Below, one piece after another: positions 8,260 through 16,947 of a stretch of DNA of 60,239 bases (position 1 is its first letter; every line of letters begins with the position of its first letter). The stretch comes from an uncultured Acidimicrobiales bacterium (GTDB taxonomy: Bacteria > Actinomycetota > Acidimicrobiia > Acidimicrobiales > SZUA-35). Both the position numbers and the translations under genes were made by a program. The notes beneath the pieces were generated by a model. That model was given only the letters and a program-made list of their open reading frames with translations, had not been told where the DNA came from and did no database searches. Where the stretch lies: the NCBI GenBank assembly GCA_938021675.1, contig CALIFY010000031.1, positions 1 to 60,239 of the forward strand, written 5' to 3'.

Positions 8260-9684
8260 TTAGTTTCTGGAATCAGAGCCGGCAGCGGGGATGGTCGATG
8301 CCGGAGTCTCGGGCGTTTCCGGAGACTCAACCGGATCAACCGGATCAACCGGATCAACCGGGTCGACCGGATCAACCAGATCGAGGGAATCGACCGGCCT
8401 GAACACCTCGCGTTCGACCGAGATATCGCCAACGTCGACCCGAATATCGAGCTCTACCAACGCATCGGGTTCACCAGAGGTCAGCGTCGAGTTGACCCCA
8501 CCGGCGGAGTCCTCAAAGACCGAGATCTCTCCGAGATCGACCTCTCCAACGATGTCGACCGGCAAACCCTCGGGCACGAATACGAGGACCTCGCCAACAT
8601 CGAGACCGATCGACACCTCGACCGGCTCGCCATCGAAGGCAGCCGGTTCGAGCGCCGTCAGATCCAGCACAACCTCACCAACATCCTCGGATATCGAGGT
8701 TGGAATGTCGACTGGCTCACCTGGACGGTAGGTGCTCGACCGGTCCATGCCTGGATCGAACGTGGCTTCGGTACTGGCGATAAACGCTATGAGGCCAACG
8801 AACCCCCAAAAACCTATGAACAAGAATGCGGCGACGAAGATCGCCTTCCCCCGGTGCCGTTTCTTTGGCACCGGAGTACCGGGCGGTAGTCCAACCGATG
8901 GCGGCGGAACTGCCGCCGGTTCGAACGGCGAGGCGTGGTGGGAGACTGCGACACCGCCGGCCGAGGCCGCCCCCGGGTACGTCGGATCTGGCCACTGGTC
9001 TCCGGTGACCGTGGTTGAACCGGATGACCAGGCTTCGTCGTCAGCGTCCTCTTCCTGGTTGAGCAGCCACAATCCACCGCCGACGAGAGCGACGGGAACC
9101 AGAACACGAGACACCGTCCCGCCGCTAAAGAACAGCGCCACCAGCACGCCGACGGCCACCAGGCCGAGGGCGAGTTCGCGGGTCGAGATCGACCGCTTCG
9201 TTCTCGGGGCCGCTACCGGCGGCCAGTACTTGGCCCTAGGCATAATCAACCAGGCCAACAGGTAGATGAGCAATCCAAACCCGGTCACAAAGGTGAAGAA
9301 CACGATGGCGAGCCGGATGAGAGATACATCGATGCCGTAGTGATGCCCGAGGCCCGATGCCACACCTCCAAGACGGGTGTACGGATCGCGAACCAGCTGA
9401 CGGGCTACCGGAGGTGGCGGTACATGACTACCGGGCGGCACACCACCACCAGGAGGTACCCGACCACCGGGCGGCACACCACCACTAGGAGGTGCATGAC
9501 CACCAGGCGGCACACCACCACCAGGAGGCGGCGGGGCGGAGACACTGGGCGGCACACCGACACTCATCGCCGGAGTCGTGGTATCAGCCGACGTGGACGA
9601 AGAACCCGGAAACCGCGGTGGGGCAGGAGCCTGCGTGGGTTCCGTGGTGGATTCCCTCGGCTGGTCGGTGGATTCGTCGCTCAT
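8260..9684 (-). CDS. PspC-domain membrane protein with LiaF-like C-terminal domain
   Basis: With the ATG at 9684 (AGGA seven bases upstream) the protein has 474 residues. The alternative ATG at 9702 adds six. Order: a Pro/Gly-rich tail of about 95 residues with GGVPPGG-type repeats; a PspC domain (LVRDPYTRLGGVASGLGHHY then two membrane segments); two more membrane segments; a third hydrophobic stretch; and a beta-rich domain with repeated VDVGEV/VDLGEI motifs, like the LiaF/DUF2154 family. It ends in a VDP repeat array. LiaF proteins restrain LiaS-type kinases, and here a PspC-bearing kinase and a LuxR regulator are divergently transcribed, which suggests a three-component envelope-stress system. 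That regulatory link is inference. Confidence 0.78.
   Translation of the reverse strand: MSDESTDQPRESTTEPTQAPAPPRFPGSSSTSADTTTPAMSVGVPPSVSAPPPPGGGVPPGGHAPPSGGVPPGGRVPPGGGVPPGSHVPPPPVARQLVRDPYTRLGGVASGLGHHYGIDVSLIRLAIVFFTFVTGFGLLIYLLAWLIMPRAKYWPPVAAPRTKRSISTRELALGLVAVGVLVALFFSGGTVSRVLVPVALVGGGLWLLNQEEDADDEAWSSGSTTVTGDQWPDPTYPGAASAGGVAVSHHASPFEPAAVPPPSVGLPPGTPVPKKRHRGKAIFVAAFLFIGFWGFVGLIAFIASTEATFDPGMDRSSTYRPGEPVDIPTSISEDVGEVVLDLTALEPAAFDGEPVEVSIGLDVGEVLVFVPEGLPVDIVGEVDLGEISVFEDSAGGVNSTLTSGEPDALVELDIRVDVGDISVEREVFRPVDSLDLVDPVDPVDPVDPVDPVESPETPETPASTIPAAGSDSRN
8330..8383 (+). repeat. 9-bp tandem repeat (six units) in the PspC/LiaF-like gene
   Basis: Units of ACCGGATCA (four exact, two diverged) run head to tail and encode the VDP/DPV tripeptide array near the C-terminus of the minus-strand protein. 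The unit is a multiple of three, so copy-number change keeps the frame. Confidence 0.9.
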
Positions 9685-9742
9685 TTCATCATCCTGGCCC
9701 ATGATGGTGGTACGGCCCATCGGGCTTTTCCCCGATCCGACC

Positions 9743-9789
9743 CTACCCCTATCCGGGGCCCTCAGGGTTGTCTCAGGGGTAGCCCCTGA
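9743..9789. promoter_or_regulatory. Dyad and direct-repeat cluster between divergent PspC/LiaF and kinase genes
   Basis: CTACCCCT (9743-9750) and AGGGGTAG (9775-9782) form an 8-bp inverted repeat. Inside and overlapping it lie an 11-bp-spaced direct repeat CTCAGGG (9761 and 9772) and a tight palindrome TCAGGGG-TAG-CCCCTGA (9773-9789). The cluster sits 35 bases before the chosen kinase start. It is a good candidate operator for the LuxR-type regulator encoded downstream, but no binding motif is known to me for this family member. Confidence 0.5.
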
Positions 9790-9823
9790 TGCAGACGGGT
9801 GGTTCGGCTGCAATCATAGAGAG

Positions 9824-11026
9824 GTGTCCCTCCACCTGTCGGCCTCGGCTGACCATTGGCAGCTGCCCCCGATCGACCCGGACGAGCGTTGGGTCGGAGG
9901 CGTCGCCGCGGCCATCGCCCGAGAACTCGGTGTTCAACCCACAGTAATTCGCATCGCCTTCGCCTTCTTGGCACTGGCCGGCGGGTGGGGCCTCATCATC
10001 TATGCCGTCGCCTGGTTGGCCCTCACCGTATTGAACACCCGCAGATTCGCGCCATACAACCCGAAACCGAAGGGGCTCAGCGCCCTCCATCGTCATGCCG
10101 CCATCGCCATGGTCGTCCTGGGGATCGTTCTCAGCCTCCGAACCCTCGGCTTCGGCTTTATCGATGAGATCGTGTTTCCCGGAGGCTTCGTCCTCACCGG
10201 GTTCTTGATCGCTTGGTCGCGCCAACAGGAGGAAGGCGGGGTGTCCGCCGTCGTCCGAATCGTCGCCGGTGTGGTGGTGGCGCTCGGTGGCCTCATCGCG
10301 GTAGCCGCCACCTCGCTAAGCTTCGGCGATGCCATTCGACTGCTGATTATCGTTGTCGCAGTCGTCGGGGGGATCACCGTCGTTGTCGCCCCATCGATCG
10401 CCAGGATCGGCCAGGACTTCGACGCCGAACGCCAGGAGCGCGTCCGAGCCGACGAACGGGCCAGGATGGCGGCCCATCTACACGACTCCGTGCTCCAGAC
10501 ACTCACCCTCATCCAACGAAACGCCAACGACCCACAGCGGACCGCCCAGATCGCCCGCAAACAAGAGCGGGAGCTTCGAGGCTGGCTCTACGGTAACGAA
10601 CCGACGCAACCGGGGACGACGAGGCTTGAACCGGCCCTTCACGAGGTGGCGTCAAAGGTTGAGGAGGACCATGGGATAAAGGTAGAAGTCGTCACGGTCG
10701 GCGACACGGCCGACATCGATCCGGCCATGATTCATGGGTTGGTCGGAGCGACCCAAGAAGCGGCAACAAACGCGGCGAAGCACGCCGGCGTGGCCAAGAT
10801 CGACATCTTTGCTGAACGCAAGTCCAACTCCATCGACGTTTTTGTCCGGGATGCCGGTGCCGGCTTCGACCTCTCCCAGATCGATGAAGACCGCCAGGGC
10901 ATTCGAAAGTCGATCATCGACCGAATGGAGAGACACGGCGGACATGCCTCCATACACTCCGAACATGGTGCCGGCACCGAAGTCGAGCTCCATCTCCCCC
11001 TCACAGAAGCGAGTTCCACATCATGA
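9824..11026 (+). CDS. PspC-fused sensor histidine kinase (NarX/HisKA_3 type)
   Basis: I chose the GTG at 9824 (400 residues); more upstream starts would run through the divergent promoter region. Residues about 18-70 form a PspC domain (DERWVGGVAAAIARELG then a membrane segment), followed by about four further hydrophobic segments and a short coiled linker. The HisKA_3 motif MAAHLHDSVLQTL places the phosphoacceptor His at about residue 220. A HATPase_c domain follows with GATQEAATNAAKHAG (N box) and VRDAGAGFD (G box). The stop overlaps the response regulator start by ATGA. With no large periplasmic domain, it probably senses membrane state or a partner such as the divergent PspC/LiaF-like protein. 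Confidence 0.88.
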   Translation: MSLHLSASADHWQLPPIDPDERWVGGVAAAIARELGVQPTVIRIAFAFLALAGGWGLIIYAVAWLALTVLNTRRFAPYNPKPKGLSALHRHAAIAMVVLGIVLSLRTLGFGFIDEIVFPGGFVLTGFLIAWSRQQEEGGVSAVVRIVAGVVVALGGLIAVAATSLSFGDAIRLLIIVVAVVGGITVVVAPSIARIGQDFDAERQERVRADERARMAAHLHDSVLQTLTLIQRNANDPQRTAQIARKQERELRGWLYGNEPTQPGTTRLEPALHEVASKVEEDHGIKVEVVTVGDTADIDPAMIHGLVGATQEAATNAAKHAGVAKIDIFAERKSNSIDVFVRDAGAGFDLSQIDEDRQGIRKSIIDRMERHGGHASIHSEHGAGTEVELHLPLTEASSTS

Positions 11027-11655
11027 TCCGTGTCGTCCTGGTCGATGATCACGCTCTCGTACGTTCGGGGGTCAAGAGCGAGCTGGAGCGGGAAGTCGAC
11101 GTCGTAGCCGAAGCTGGAGACGTCGGCGAGGCGATCGACCGAATCGTTGCCACCAAACCGGATGTCGTCGTATGCGACGTACATCTGCCCGATGGCACGG
11201 CGGCAGACGTGATCGCCGGAGCGGTTGAGCGAGGTGTCACGTCCCGTTTCCTCGCCCTGTCGGTTTCCGACGCGGCCGAAGACGTGATCCAAGTCATCCG
11301 CAGCGGTGCCCGGGGGTACGTTACCAAGGCCATCGAGGGTGATGAGCTGATCGATGCAGTGAAGCGGATCAACGACGGCGACGCCGTGTTCTCGCCCCGG
11401 CTGGCCGGATTCGTTCTCGACGCCTTCTCGGCCGACCTCGAATCACCATCGGACCCAGAGCTCGACCAACTCACCGCTCGAGAGCAAGAGGTGATGCGGC
11501 TCTTGGCCCGTGGTTATGCATACAAGGAGATCGCCAGACGATTGACCATCTCGATCAAGACGGTAGAAACGCACGCATCGGCCGTACTGCGAAAGCTCCA
11601 GCTGTCCAGCAGAAACGAGTTGGCCCGATGGGCGGCCAACAGGCGAATCGTCTAA
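11023..11655 (+). CDS. NarL/LuxR-family response regulator
   Basis: The product is 210 residues. The receiver domain has the acidic pair at D8/D9, the phosphorylation site in VVVCDVHLPDG (D52) and the conserved Lys in YVTKAIEGDE. The C-terminal LuxR helix-turn-helix covers LTAREQEVMRLLARGYAYKE through the recognition helix region SIKTVETHASAVLRKL. Translational overlap with the PspC-kinase gene makes the pair a cognate two-component system. Likely targets are the divergent PspC/LiaF-like gene and its own operon, through repeats at 9743-9789. Confidence 0.93.
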   Translation: MIRVVLVDDHALVRSGVKSELEREVDVVAEAGDVGEAIDRIVATKPDVVVCDVHLPDGTAADVIAGAVERGVTSRFLALSVSDAAEDVIQVIRSGARGYVTKAIEGDELIDAVKRINDGDAVFSPRLAGFVLDAFSADLESPSDPELDQLTAREQEVMRLLARGYAYKEIARRLTISIKTVETHASAVLRKLQLSSRNELARWAANRRIV

Positions 11656-11683
11656 AGACTACGACACCGCAAGATCGCTCGGC

Positions 11684-12421
11684 TCACACCGGAAACGTCT
11701 GAAGCCGCATCGGGCTTCCGGTTGGCAAATTTCGAATCGTGACCAATACATGGGTCAGGATCTGGGCCGCCTGGTCGAGAGAGCCGATGCCATCTTCCCA
11801 GTGGATGCTCCAGTTCGGGTCGTACTCAGCAAAGCCAAGGTCGAGCATCTGGTTCCGGCCCTCATCATCGAGCTGCATGTCAACCGGCACCAGCCCTTCA
11901 CCTTGCACCTCAAGGGTGAGGGTCCCACTTTGGACCAGCCATTGAACGTAGAACGACGTCTGGACTTGCTCGACGACCCCGGCCATCGTCTCCCCCGCGT
12001 CGAGCGCTTCTCCTATGACCGCCGTCAGGTGGAGCGGTAAATGGGCCGCCTCCGGTAAATCGAACTCGGCGGTGCGTAGCAGGCTCACAGCCGACGGAAT
12101 CATCTCATTCCGTTGTGGATCGAACGCCACGAGGCCGAGCTCTCCCGCCACCTCCTCGACCAACTTGCGCACATCATTGGTTGCGTTTGGTGACACGCTG
12201 AACGAGATGGACGCCCCGACCGCCTGACGGACAAGCGGAGTTTCAAGAATCGGCGACGACTCGAACGCCGGATAACTCTGCTCGATCGCCTCAACGAACT
12301 GGATGATGGACGGCGCCGGAGGATCTTCGCCCCCAGCGGCCATCAGCCGCTGATACTCCGACGTTGCGTGCGCATTCGACAGCGGCGACGGACCATGCCA
12401 GATGGTGAAAAAGTAACTCAT
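11684..12421 (-). CDS. Conserved-looking hypothetical protein, soluble, about 245 residues
   Basis: I do not recognise a family. With the ATG at 12421 the N-terminus reads MSYFFTIWHGP. No signal peptide or membrane helix is evident. The sequence mixes acidic helices (TNDVRKLVEEVAGELG) with strands, and ends in a WSIHWEDG segment and a hydrophobic amphipathic helix (AAQILTHVLVTIRNLP). Wobble-position GC and codon use match neighbouring genes, so it is probably real. It follows the acyl-CoA dehydrogenase on the same strand after 42 bases and faces the response regulator tail to tail. Confidence 0.65.
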   Translation of the reverse strand: MSYFFTIWHGPSPLSNAHATSEYQRLMAAGGEDPPAPSIIQFVEAIEQSYPAFESSPILETPLVRQAVGASISFSVSPNATNDVRKLVEEVAGELGLVAFDPQRNEMIPSAVSLLRTAEFDLPEAAHLPLHLTAVIGEALDAGETMAGVVEQVQTSFYVQWLVQSGTLTLEVQGEGLVPVDMQLDDEGRNQMLDLGFAEYDPNWSIHWEDGIGSLDQAAQILTHVLVTIRNLPTGSPMRLQTFPV

Positions 12422-12463
12422 GCCAGCTCCAACCGCCATCCAAGTTCGCCACGTTCGCCCGAT

Positions 12464-13690
12464 TCAGCTCCGAGCGACCTCATTCCACGGCACGTTCTTA
12501 TCGATGCGGGGCTCTCCTGGAAGACCCAAGACCTGCTCACCCAAGATGTTTCGCATGATTTCACTGGTGCCACCTTCGATCGAATTGGCCCGCACCCTTA
12601 AGAACGCATGCCCGAGACCGCTTTCGGTCCCCGTGACCGAGAGATCCTCGGGACGACGGAAAGTGTAGTCGCAACCGACCATTCCGACTGCGCCTCGAAG
12701 TGTGACAGCGGTATTCAGGATCGATTGATTCAGTTCTGCAGCGGCCAATTTTGCCACCGAGCCTTCTGGACCAGGGTTTCCAGCTCGTCGATTGGCTGAG
12801 GCTCGAATGTTGGTCAATCGTAGTACCTCGGCGTCGATCCATAGCCGCATCACCTGGTCTCGACGGTCTGCGGTCTGTTGATCGGACTGAAGCGACCGCC
12901 ATTCTTCAACCAGCGACGCGATCACCCCCGATCCACGTTTCGGGGACCCGCCACCGCCGATAGCGGTCCGCTCATTCATCAGAGTGGTGAGAGACACCCG
13001 CCACCCCTCACCGACCTCTCCGATCCGATCGGCATCGGGCACTCGGACGTCGGTCAGGTACACCTCGTTGAACTCGGCTTCGCCGGTAATCTGCCGCAAC
13101 GGCCGTACCTCAACCCCGGGGCGTGCCATGTCCAACGCGAAATACGTCATTCCCTTGTGTTTTGTTACCTCCGGGTCTGTACGGGTCACCAACATGCCCC
13201 AACGGGCCACGTGGGCCAGGGTGTTCCAGACCTTTTGGCCGTTCACCACCCACTCGTCCCCGTCTCGGATAGCGCTGGTGCCGAGGCCGGCGAAGTCGCT
13301 CCCGGCTCCGGGTTCACTGAACAGCTGACACCATTTTTCTTCTCCGGAAAACATCGGACGAAGCAACCGGCGCTTCTGTTCATCAGAACCGTGGGTGACG
13401 ATGGTCGGGCCCGCCAGGTGAAGGAAGAACGTTGACGGATCCGCTGGTGCCGCACCGGCGGTCCGTAGCTGATCTTCAACCATCTGTTGCAGCTGTGGAC
13501 GGACGCCTAGCCCGCCAAACCCTTTCGGAAAGTGAACCCAAGCCAATCCGTAGTCGTATCGGAACCCTCGAAATTCGATGGAAGAGCAGCCCGTCGGCGG
13601 ATGGTCGTGTAGGAGGCGACCTAGCGCGTCGGCCACCGTGTGGGTTTCGAGGTCTTCGGTGGTTGTCGGCCTCGTCAGCGCATCGGTCAT
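12464..13690 (-). CDS. Acyl-CoA dehydrogenase family protein
   Basis: The product is 408 residues, the usual length for FAD-dependent acyl-CoA dehydrogenases, which introduce a C2-C3 double bond into acyl-CoA thioesters. Visible signatures are FSEPGAGSDFAGLGTSA (FAD/substrate-binding loop), the C-terminal signature EGGTSEIMRNILGEQVLGLP with the Glu near the catalytic position, and NGQKVWNTLAHVARWG. It belongs to the broader subfamily common in steroid, branched-chain or aromatic acid catabolism of actinobacteria; the substrate is not predictable. It lies 33 bases downstream of engB on the same strand, so co-transcription is likely although the functions are unrelated. Confidence 0.92.
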   Translation of the reverse strand: MTDALTRPTTTEDLETHTVADALGRLLHDHPPTGCSSIEFRGFRYDYGLAWVHFPKGFGGLGVRPQLQQMVEDQLRTAGAAPADPSTFFLHLAGPTIVTHGSDEQKRRLLRPMFSGEEKWCQLFSEPGAGSDFAGLGTSAIRDGDEWVVNGQKVWNTLAHVARWGMLVTRTDPEVTKHKGMTYFALDMARPGVEVRPLRQITGEAEFNEVYLTDVRVPDADRIGEVGEGWRVSLTTLMNERTAIGGGGSPKRGSGVIASLVEEWRSLQSDQQTADRRDQVMRLWIDAEVLRLTNIRASANRRAGNPGPEGSVAKLAAAELNQSILNTAVTLRGAVGMVGCDYTFRRPEDLSVTGTESGLGHAFLRVRANSIEGGTSEIMRNILGEQVLGLPGEPRIDKNVPWNEVARS

Positions 13691-13723
13691 AGAGTCATGA
13701 TGGACGAGCGGACCCGAAGGCGT

Positions 13724-14338
13724 CTAGACGAGATCGAGCCACGACCGGATCAGAGATCGGAGTCGGTCGATCCCGACCCCCTTGACCGAGCTGACCCACA
13801 CGACGTCGCCTTGTTCTAGCCGGCAGCCCTCGGCGACATCACGCTTGCGCCGCTGCCTCGTCGACGACTTCACCTTGTCGTGCTTCGTAGCGACGACGGT
13901 ATGGGGGATGTCGTATCCCCGTAGCCAGTCGAGCATCTGTACATCGAGTTTGGTTGGGCCGATCTCGCCATCGACCAGCACGATGACCATCGCCAGCTGC
14001 TCCCGTTCCAGGAGGTAGGTCTCGATCATCTCCTGCCACCCAGCCCGCATGTGCTTTGGCGCTGCCGCGTAGCCGTAACCCGGAAGGTCCATTACCGTCG
14101 CTTTTAGCCTTCCGTCGCTCCGATCCGGCTTACCATCGAGCGAAAATAGGTTGAGCAGACGAGTGCGCCCTGGCGTGTTGCTCACGTTGGCCAGCTTCTT
14201 GCGATTGCTGATGGCGTTGACCAGCGACGACTTTCCTACATTGGAACGCCCCACGATGGCCACTTCGGCCACCGTCGGAGGAAGTCGCTCAACGTGATCA
14301 CCTGACAAGACGAATTCGAGGGAGAGTGGACCAGCCAT
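13724..14338 (-). CDS. engB: Ribosome biogenesis GTPase EngB (YihA/YsxC)
   Basis: The product is 204 residues, standard for the family. G-motifs are visible: G1 GRSNVGKSSLVN, G2/G3 with the Thr in NTPGRTRLL and MDLPGYGYA (DxxG), and G4 as ATKHDK in place of the usual TKxDK. The protein binds GTP and assists late assembly of the large ribosomal subunit. Its start is seven bases from the stop of the upstream lactate-dehydrogenase-like gene, implying one transcript. Confidence 0.96.
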   Translation of the reverse strand: MAGPLSLEFVLSGDHVERLPPTVAEVAIVGRSNVGKSSLVNAISNRKKLANVSNTPGRTRLLNLFSLDGKPDRSDGRLKATVMDLPGYGYAAAPKHMRAGWQEMIETYLLEREQLAMVIVLVDGEIGPTKLDVQMLDWLRGYDIPHTVVATKHDKVKSSTRQRRKRDVAEGCRLEQGDVVWVSSVKGVGIDRLRSLIRSWLDLV

Positions 14339-14345
14339 CGCCGCC

Positions 14346-15566
14346 TCAGCGCCAAGTCACGAGGTCGTTTGAGATGTCGGTGACCTGTTGGCAACCGCAG
14401 AGCGCCATCGTTCGCTCCATACCTTCGCGAAGGAAGGACAGCACGTGGTCCACTCCGGGCTCGCCGGCGGCGCCCAGCGCGTAGAGGTACGCTCGGCCGG
14501 CCATCACTGCGTTGGCCCCCAGCGCCACCGCTTTGACAACGTCGCTGCCCCGCCGAACCCCACCATCGGCAATGATCTCGATCTCTCCCCCAACCTCATC
14601 GGCAACCGGTTCGACCAGCTCGATAATCGACGGTGCCCCATCGAGCTGGCGACCTCCATGGTTGGATAAGGCGATGGCGTCGGCTCCGTGCTCAACAGCC
14701 AGGCGAGCGTCCTCCACCGTCTGAATCCCCTTGAGTACGATCGGCCCGGACCAGACCGAACGAAGCCAGGCGACCTCATCCCACGACAGGGCTGGGTCGA
14801 ACTGAGAGTTTATGTATTCGCTTAGCGTTACCGCCGATGCGGAACCGTCGTCGGCGGCGTTGTCGCCGGTGACGCTGGCGAACGTGATCGGCTCGGATCG
14901 GAGAAAGTCCAGGGTCCATTCCGGATGGAGAATGCCGTCGACGATCGTGTCGAGACCGATCTTTGGCGGCAGGGTGTAGCCGCGGCGAACGTCTCGCTCG
15001 CGACGGCCGAGCACCGGCGCATCGACGGTCAACATGATGGCCTCGTAGCCGGCCGCAGCCGCTCGTTCAAGAAGGTCTTGCACCAGCCTCCGGTCGCGCC
15101 AGGTGTATACCTGGAACCACTTCGGTCCTGAGGAGACGGCGGCAACCTCCTCGATGGAACGGGTTCCCATCGTCGACAACCCATAGGGTATGCCCGCTCG
15201 GGCCGCGGCCCTGGCGACGGCCAACTCTCCCTCTGAATGTGCAATCCGGGTAAATCCGGTGGGGGCCAAGACCAGCGGCATCGGAACCGACCGACCGAGC
15301 AACGTCGTTGCGGTATCGACCGTCGAGACGTCGCGAAGCACCCGGGGACGGAACTCGACCCTTCCGTAGCCCGACACGTTGTGGGACAGGGTCCGCTCAT
15401 CCTCGGCGCCACCATCGATGTAGTCGAAGATCCCCCCGGGGAGCCGACGACGGGCCAAGGCCCGCAGATCGCCGACGTCAGCCGCCGAAGACAACCGACG
15501 CGTCGTGCGGTCCAGCTCGATCGGTTTGAACCGGACAACCGACCGAACCGTCTTGATCATCCCCAT
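14346..15566 (-). CDS. lldD: FMN-dependent alpha-hydroxy acid dehydrogenase (LldD-like)
   Basis: The product is 406 residues from the ATG at 15566 (a TTG lies just before it). The TIM-barrel signatures of the L-lactate dehydrogenase/glycolate oxidase family are present: FDYIDGGAEDE near the N-terminus, the active-site SNHGGRQLDG with catalytic His and Arg, and the phosphate-binding DGGVRRGSDVVKAVALGA. The family oxidises L-2-hydroxy acids to 2-oxo acids using FMN, passing electrons to the respiratory chain or oxygen. Lactate is the best guess, but the close relative MftD (mycofactocin) shares this architecture; no other mft gene is visible here. Confidence 0.87.
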   Translation of the reverse strand: MGMIKTVRSVVRFKPIELDRTTRRLSSAADVGDLRALARRRLPGGIFDYIDGGAEDERTLSHNVSGYGRVEFRPRVLRDVSTVDTATTLLGRSVPMPLVLAPTGFTRIAHSEGELAVARAAARAGIPYGLSTMGTRSIEEVAAVSSGPKWFQVYTWRDRRLVQDLLERAAAAGYEAIMLTVDAPVLGRRERDVRRGYTLPPKIGLDTIVDGILHPEWTLDFLRSEPITFASVTGDNAADDGSASAVTLSEYINSQFDPALSWDEVAWLRSVWSGPIVLKGIQTVEDARLAVEHGADAIALSNHGGRQLDGAPSIIELVEPVADEVGGEIEIIADGGVRRGSDVVKAVALGANAVMAGRAYLYALGAAGEPGVDHVLSFLREGMERTMALCGCQQVTDISNDLVTWR

Positions 15567-15610
15567 CAACTGAGTGTACCCACCGGACCGAACCCGACCC
15601 GTTCACAATG

Positions 15611-16750
15611 TCAGGACTCGACGGTGGCCTTCGCCCCACCGAGCCCAGGGGTTCGCGGCGCCGATGCGATCTCCGGATCCGACGTCGCCACCGGGACCGG
15701 TCGATCGCTCGACGTACGCTCGCCGGATTTCGGTTTGCCGGATTTCGGTTTGCCGGATTCGGGTTTGCCGGGCGTTGGTTCGGCGGGCGTCGTGGTGCTC
15801 GACGATGACCGGGGGCCATCGGACGGACGGTCTTGCACCACGATCTTGCGGAGCTCGCCGGTGCTCTTTGTCACCATCTCGTTGATCGTCCACGCTCGGC
15901 GGCCGCGTTCAACCCCAAGCCGCTGGCCGATCAAATAATTCACCGCGCCCCCGATCAGCAACACCTGTGCCGCCAACCAAATCCAGGTGAGGGCCAACAA
16001 GCCAGCACCGACGGCGGCTCGAACCTCGTTCGCATTCGACGTCAGATCGACGTATCGGGCAAAGCCGAAGCTGAGAAGCCACCACAGTACGGCAGCCACA
16101 ACGGCCCCGGGAAGGTCAAACCGCCACCGGTGCCGTTCAGCCGGGCCGTAGTGGTACACGATCGACGCCCACAGGATGAGCACCACCACCGCGACGACGC
16201 CCCGCAGCACCGATTCGACGACGCCATCGGCCAGGTTGCCCCACACATAGATCTCGATCAACACCAGCGGCACGGAAATCAAGATGCTTCCGATGCCGAC
16301 GATGACCGCGACCACTCTGGTGTGATACCAGGGCCGGCGATCCTCGATGTCGTAGATGTCTTCCAACGCTCGGATCAGGCCGGCAAACCCCCGACTGATC
16401 GTCCAGACGGTGAACGCCGCCGACACGACGGTCAAGCCGGTGTTGGTCTGGGTGAACAGGCCGCTGACCGTATCGCTGACCGTATCGCTCTCATCGGTGA
16501 AGACTTGGGCGATGAACTCTTCGACCGAGGTTTGTATCCGGGGTTGAAAGAGGCCTTCGTCCGGGCTGACGAGCCGATCGAGCGGGCCGAGAACGCCCAG
16601 CAAGGAGAGGACGAGCGCCGGCAACGAGATTACGATCCAGAACGTCACGCTGGCAGCCAAGTCGCCGACTCGACCGTGATACCAGCGAAGCGCAACGTCG
16701 ACCACGAACCGCCAAACGGCGGCAATCGTGACGGACGAGGATGCGCTCAT
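15611..16750 (-). CDS. YihY/BrkB family inner-membrane protein
   Basis: The product is 379 residues with about six membrane segments. It includes family features such as the N-terminal region DLAASVTFWIVISLPALVLS, SRGFAGLIRALEDIYDIEDR and the C-terminal helix WIWLAAQVLLIGGAVNYLIG. YihY proteins are widespread membrane proteins of unsettled function (once misnamed RNase BN). The last ~70 residues are a charged tail with a GKPKS repeat. The gene ends 44 bases before the lldD-like start on the same strand. Confidence 0.9.
   Translation of the reverse strand: MSASSSVTIAAVWRFVVDVALRWYHGRVGDLAASVTFWIVISLPALVLSLLGVLGPLDRLVSPDEGLFQPRIQTSVEEFIAQVFTDESDTVSDTVSGLFTQTNTGLTVVSAAFTVWTISRGFAGLIRALEDIYDIEDRRPWYHTRVVAVIVGIGSILISVPLVLIEIYVWGNLADGVVESVLRGVVAVVVLILWASIVYHYGPAERHRWRFDLPGAVVAAVLWWLLSFGFARYVDLTSNANEVRAAVGAGLLALTWIWLAAQVLLIGGAVNYLIGQRLGVERGRRAWTINEMVTKSTGELRKIVVQDRPSDGPRSSSSTTTPAEPTPGKPESGKPKSGKPKSGERTSSDRPVPVATSDPEIASAPRTPGLGGAKATVES
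15722..15781 (+). repeat. 15-bp tandem repeat in the YihY-like gene tail
   Basis: GCCGGATTTCGGTTT occurs twice exactly (15722-15736, 15737-15751), then once with a change and once more diverged. In the minus-strand protein it encodes the pentapeptide GKPKS/GKPES. The unit length keeps the reading frame. Confidence 0.9.
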
Positions 16751-16932
16751 CGTTCTCTACCTTCCGATCCCATACCACGAGACCTGCTTGACCCCTTCCA
16801 GGGTACGCAAGGGAAGCGGTCAACGGGCAGCAAGCGGTCATCGCCGGGCGACGACACGCTAGAAATAGCGGCCGCAGCCTCCCAGATCCCGATTCTGGCC
16901 CCCGGTATTGGTTATTCTGGCCTAGGTCTTGC

Positions 16933-16939
16933 TTATAGA
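16933..16939 (+). promoter_or_regulatory. Possible -10 element upstream of the dienelactone hydrolase gene
   Basis: TTATAGA at 16933-16939 lies about nine bases before the ATG at 16948, which would give a nearly leaderless mRNA. No good -35 box stands at the right distance, and no Shine-Dalgarno is present. Weak evidence. Confidence 0.3.
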
Positions 16940-16947
16940 GTGCGGTA

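Noticed and set aside
8172-8432. N-terminal extension of the lysozyme-like lipoprotein up to 8432
   Set aside because: It reads RLIRLIRLIR from the neighbour's VDP repeat in another frame and would place the signal peptide internally; the GTG at 8171 gives a proper lipoprotein signal.
14346-15566. Reading the LldD-like gene as MftD of a mycofactocin cluster
   Set aside because: No MftA, MftB, MftC or glycosyltransferase is nearby; the neighbours are EngB and YihY.
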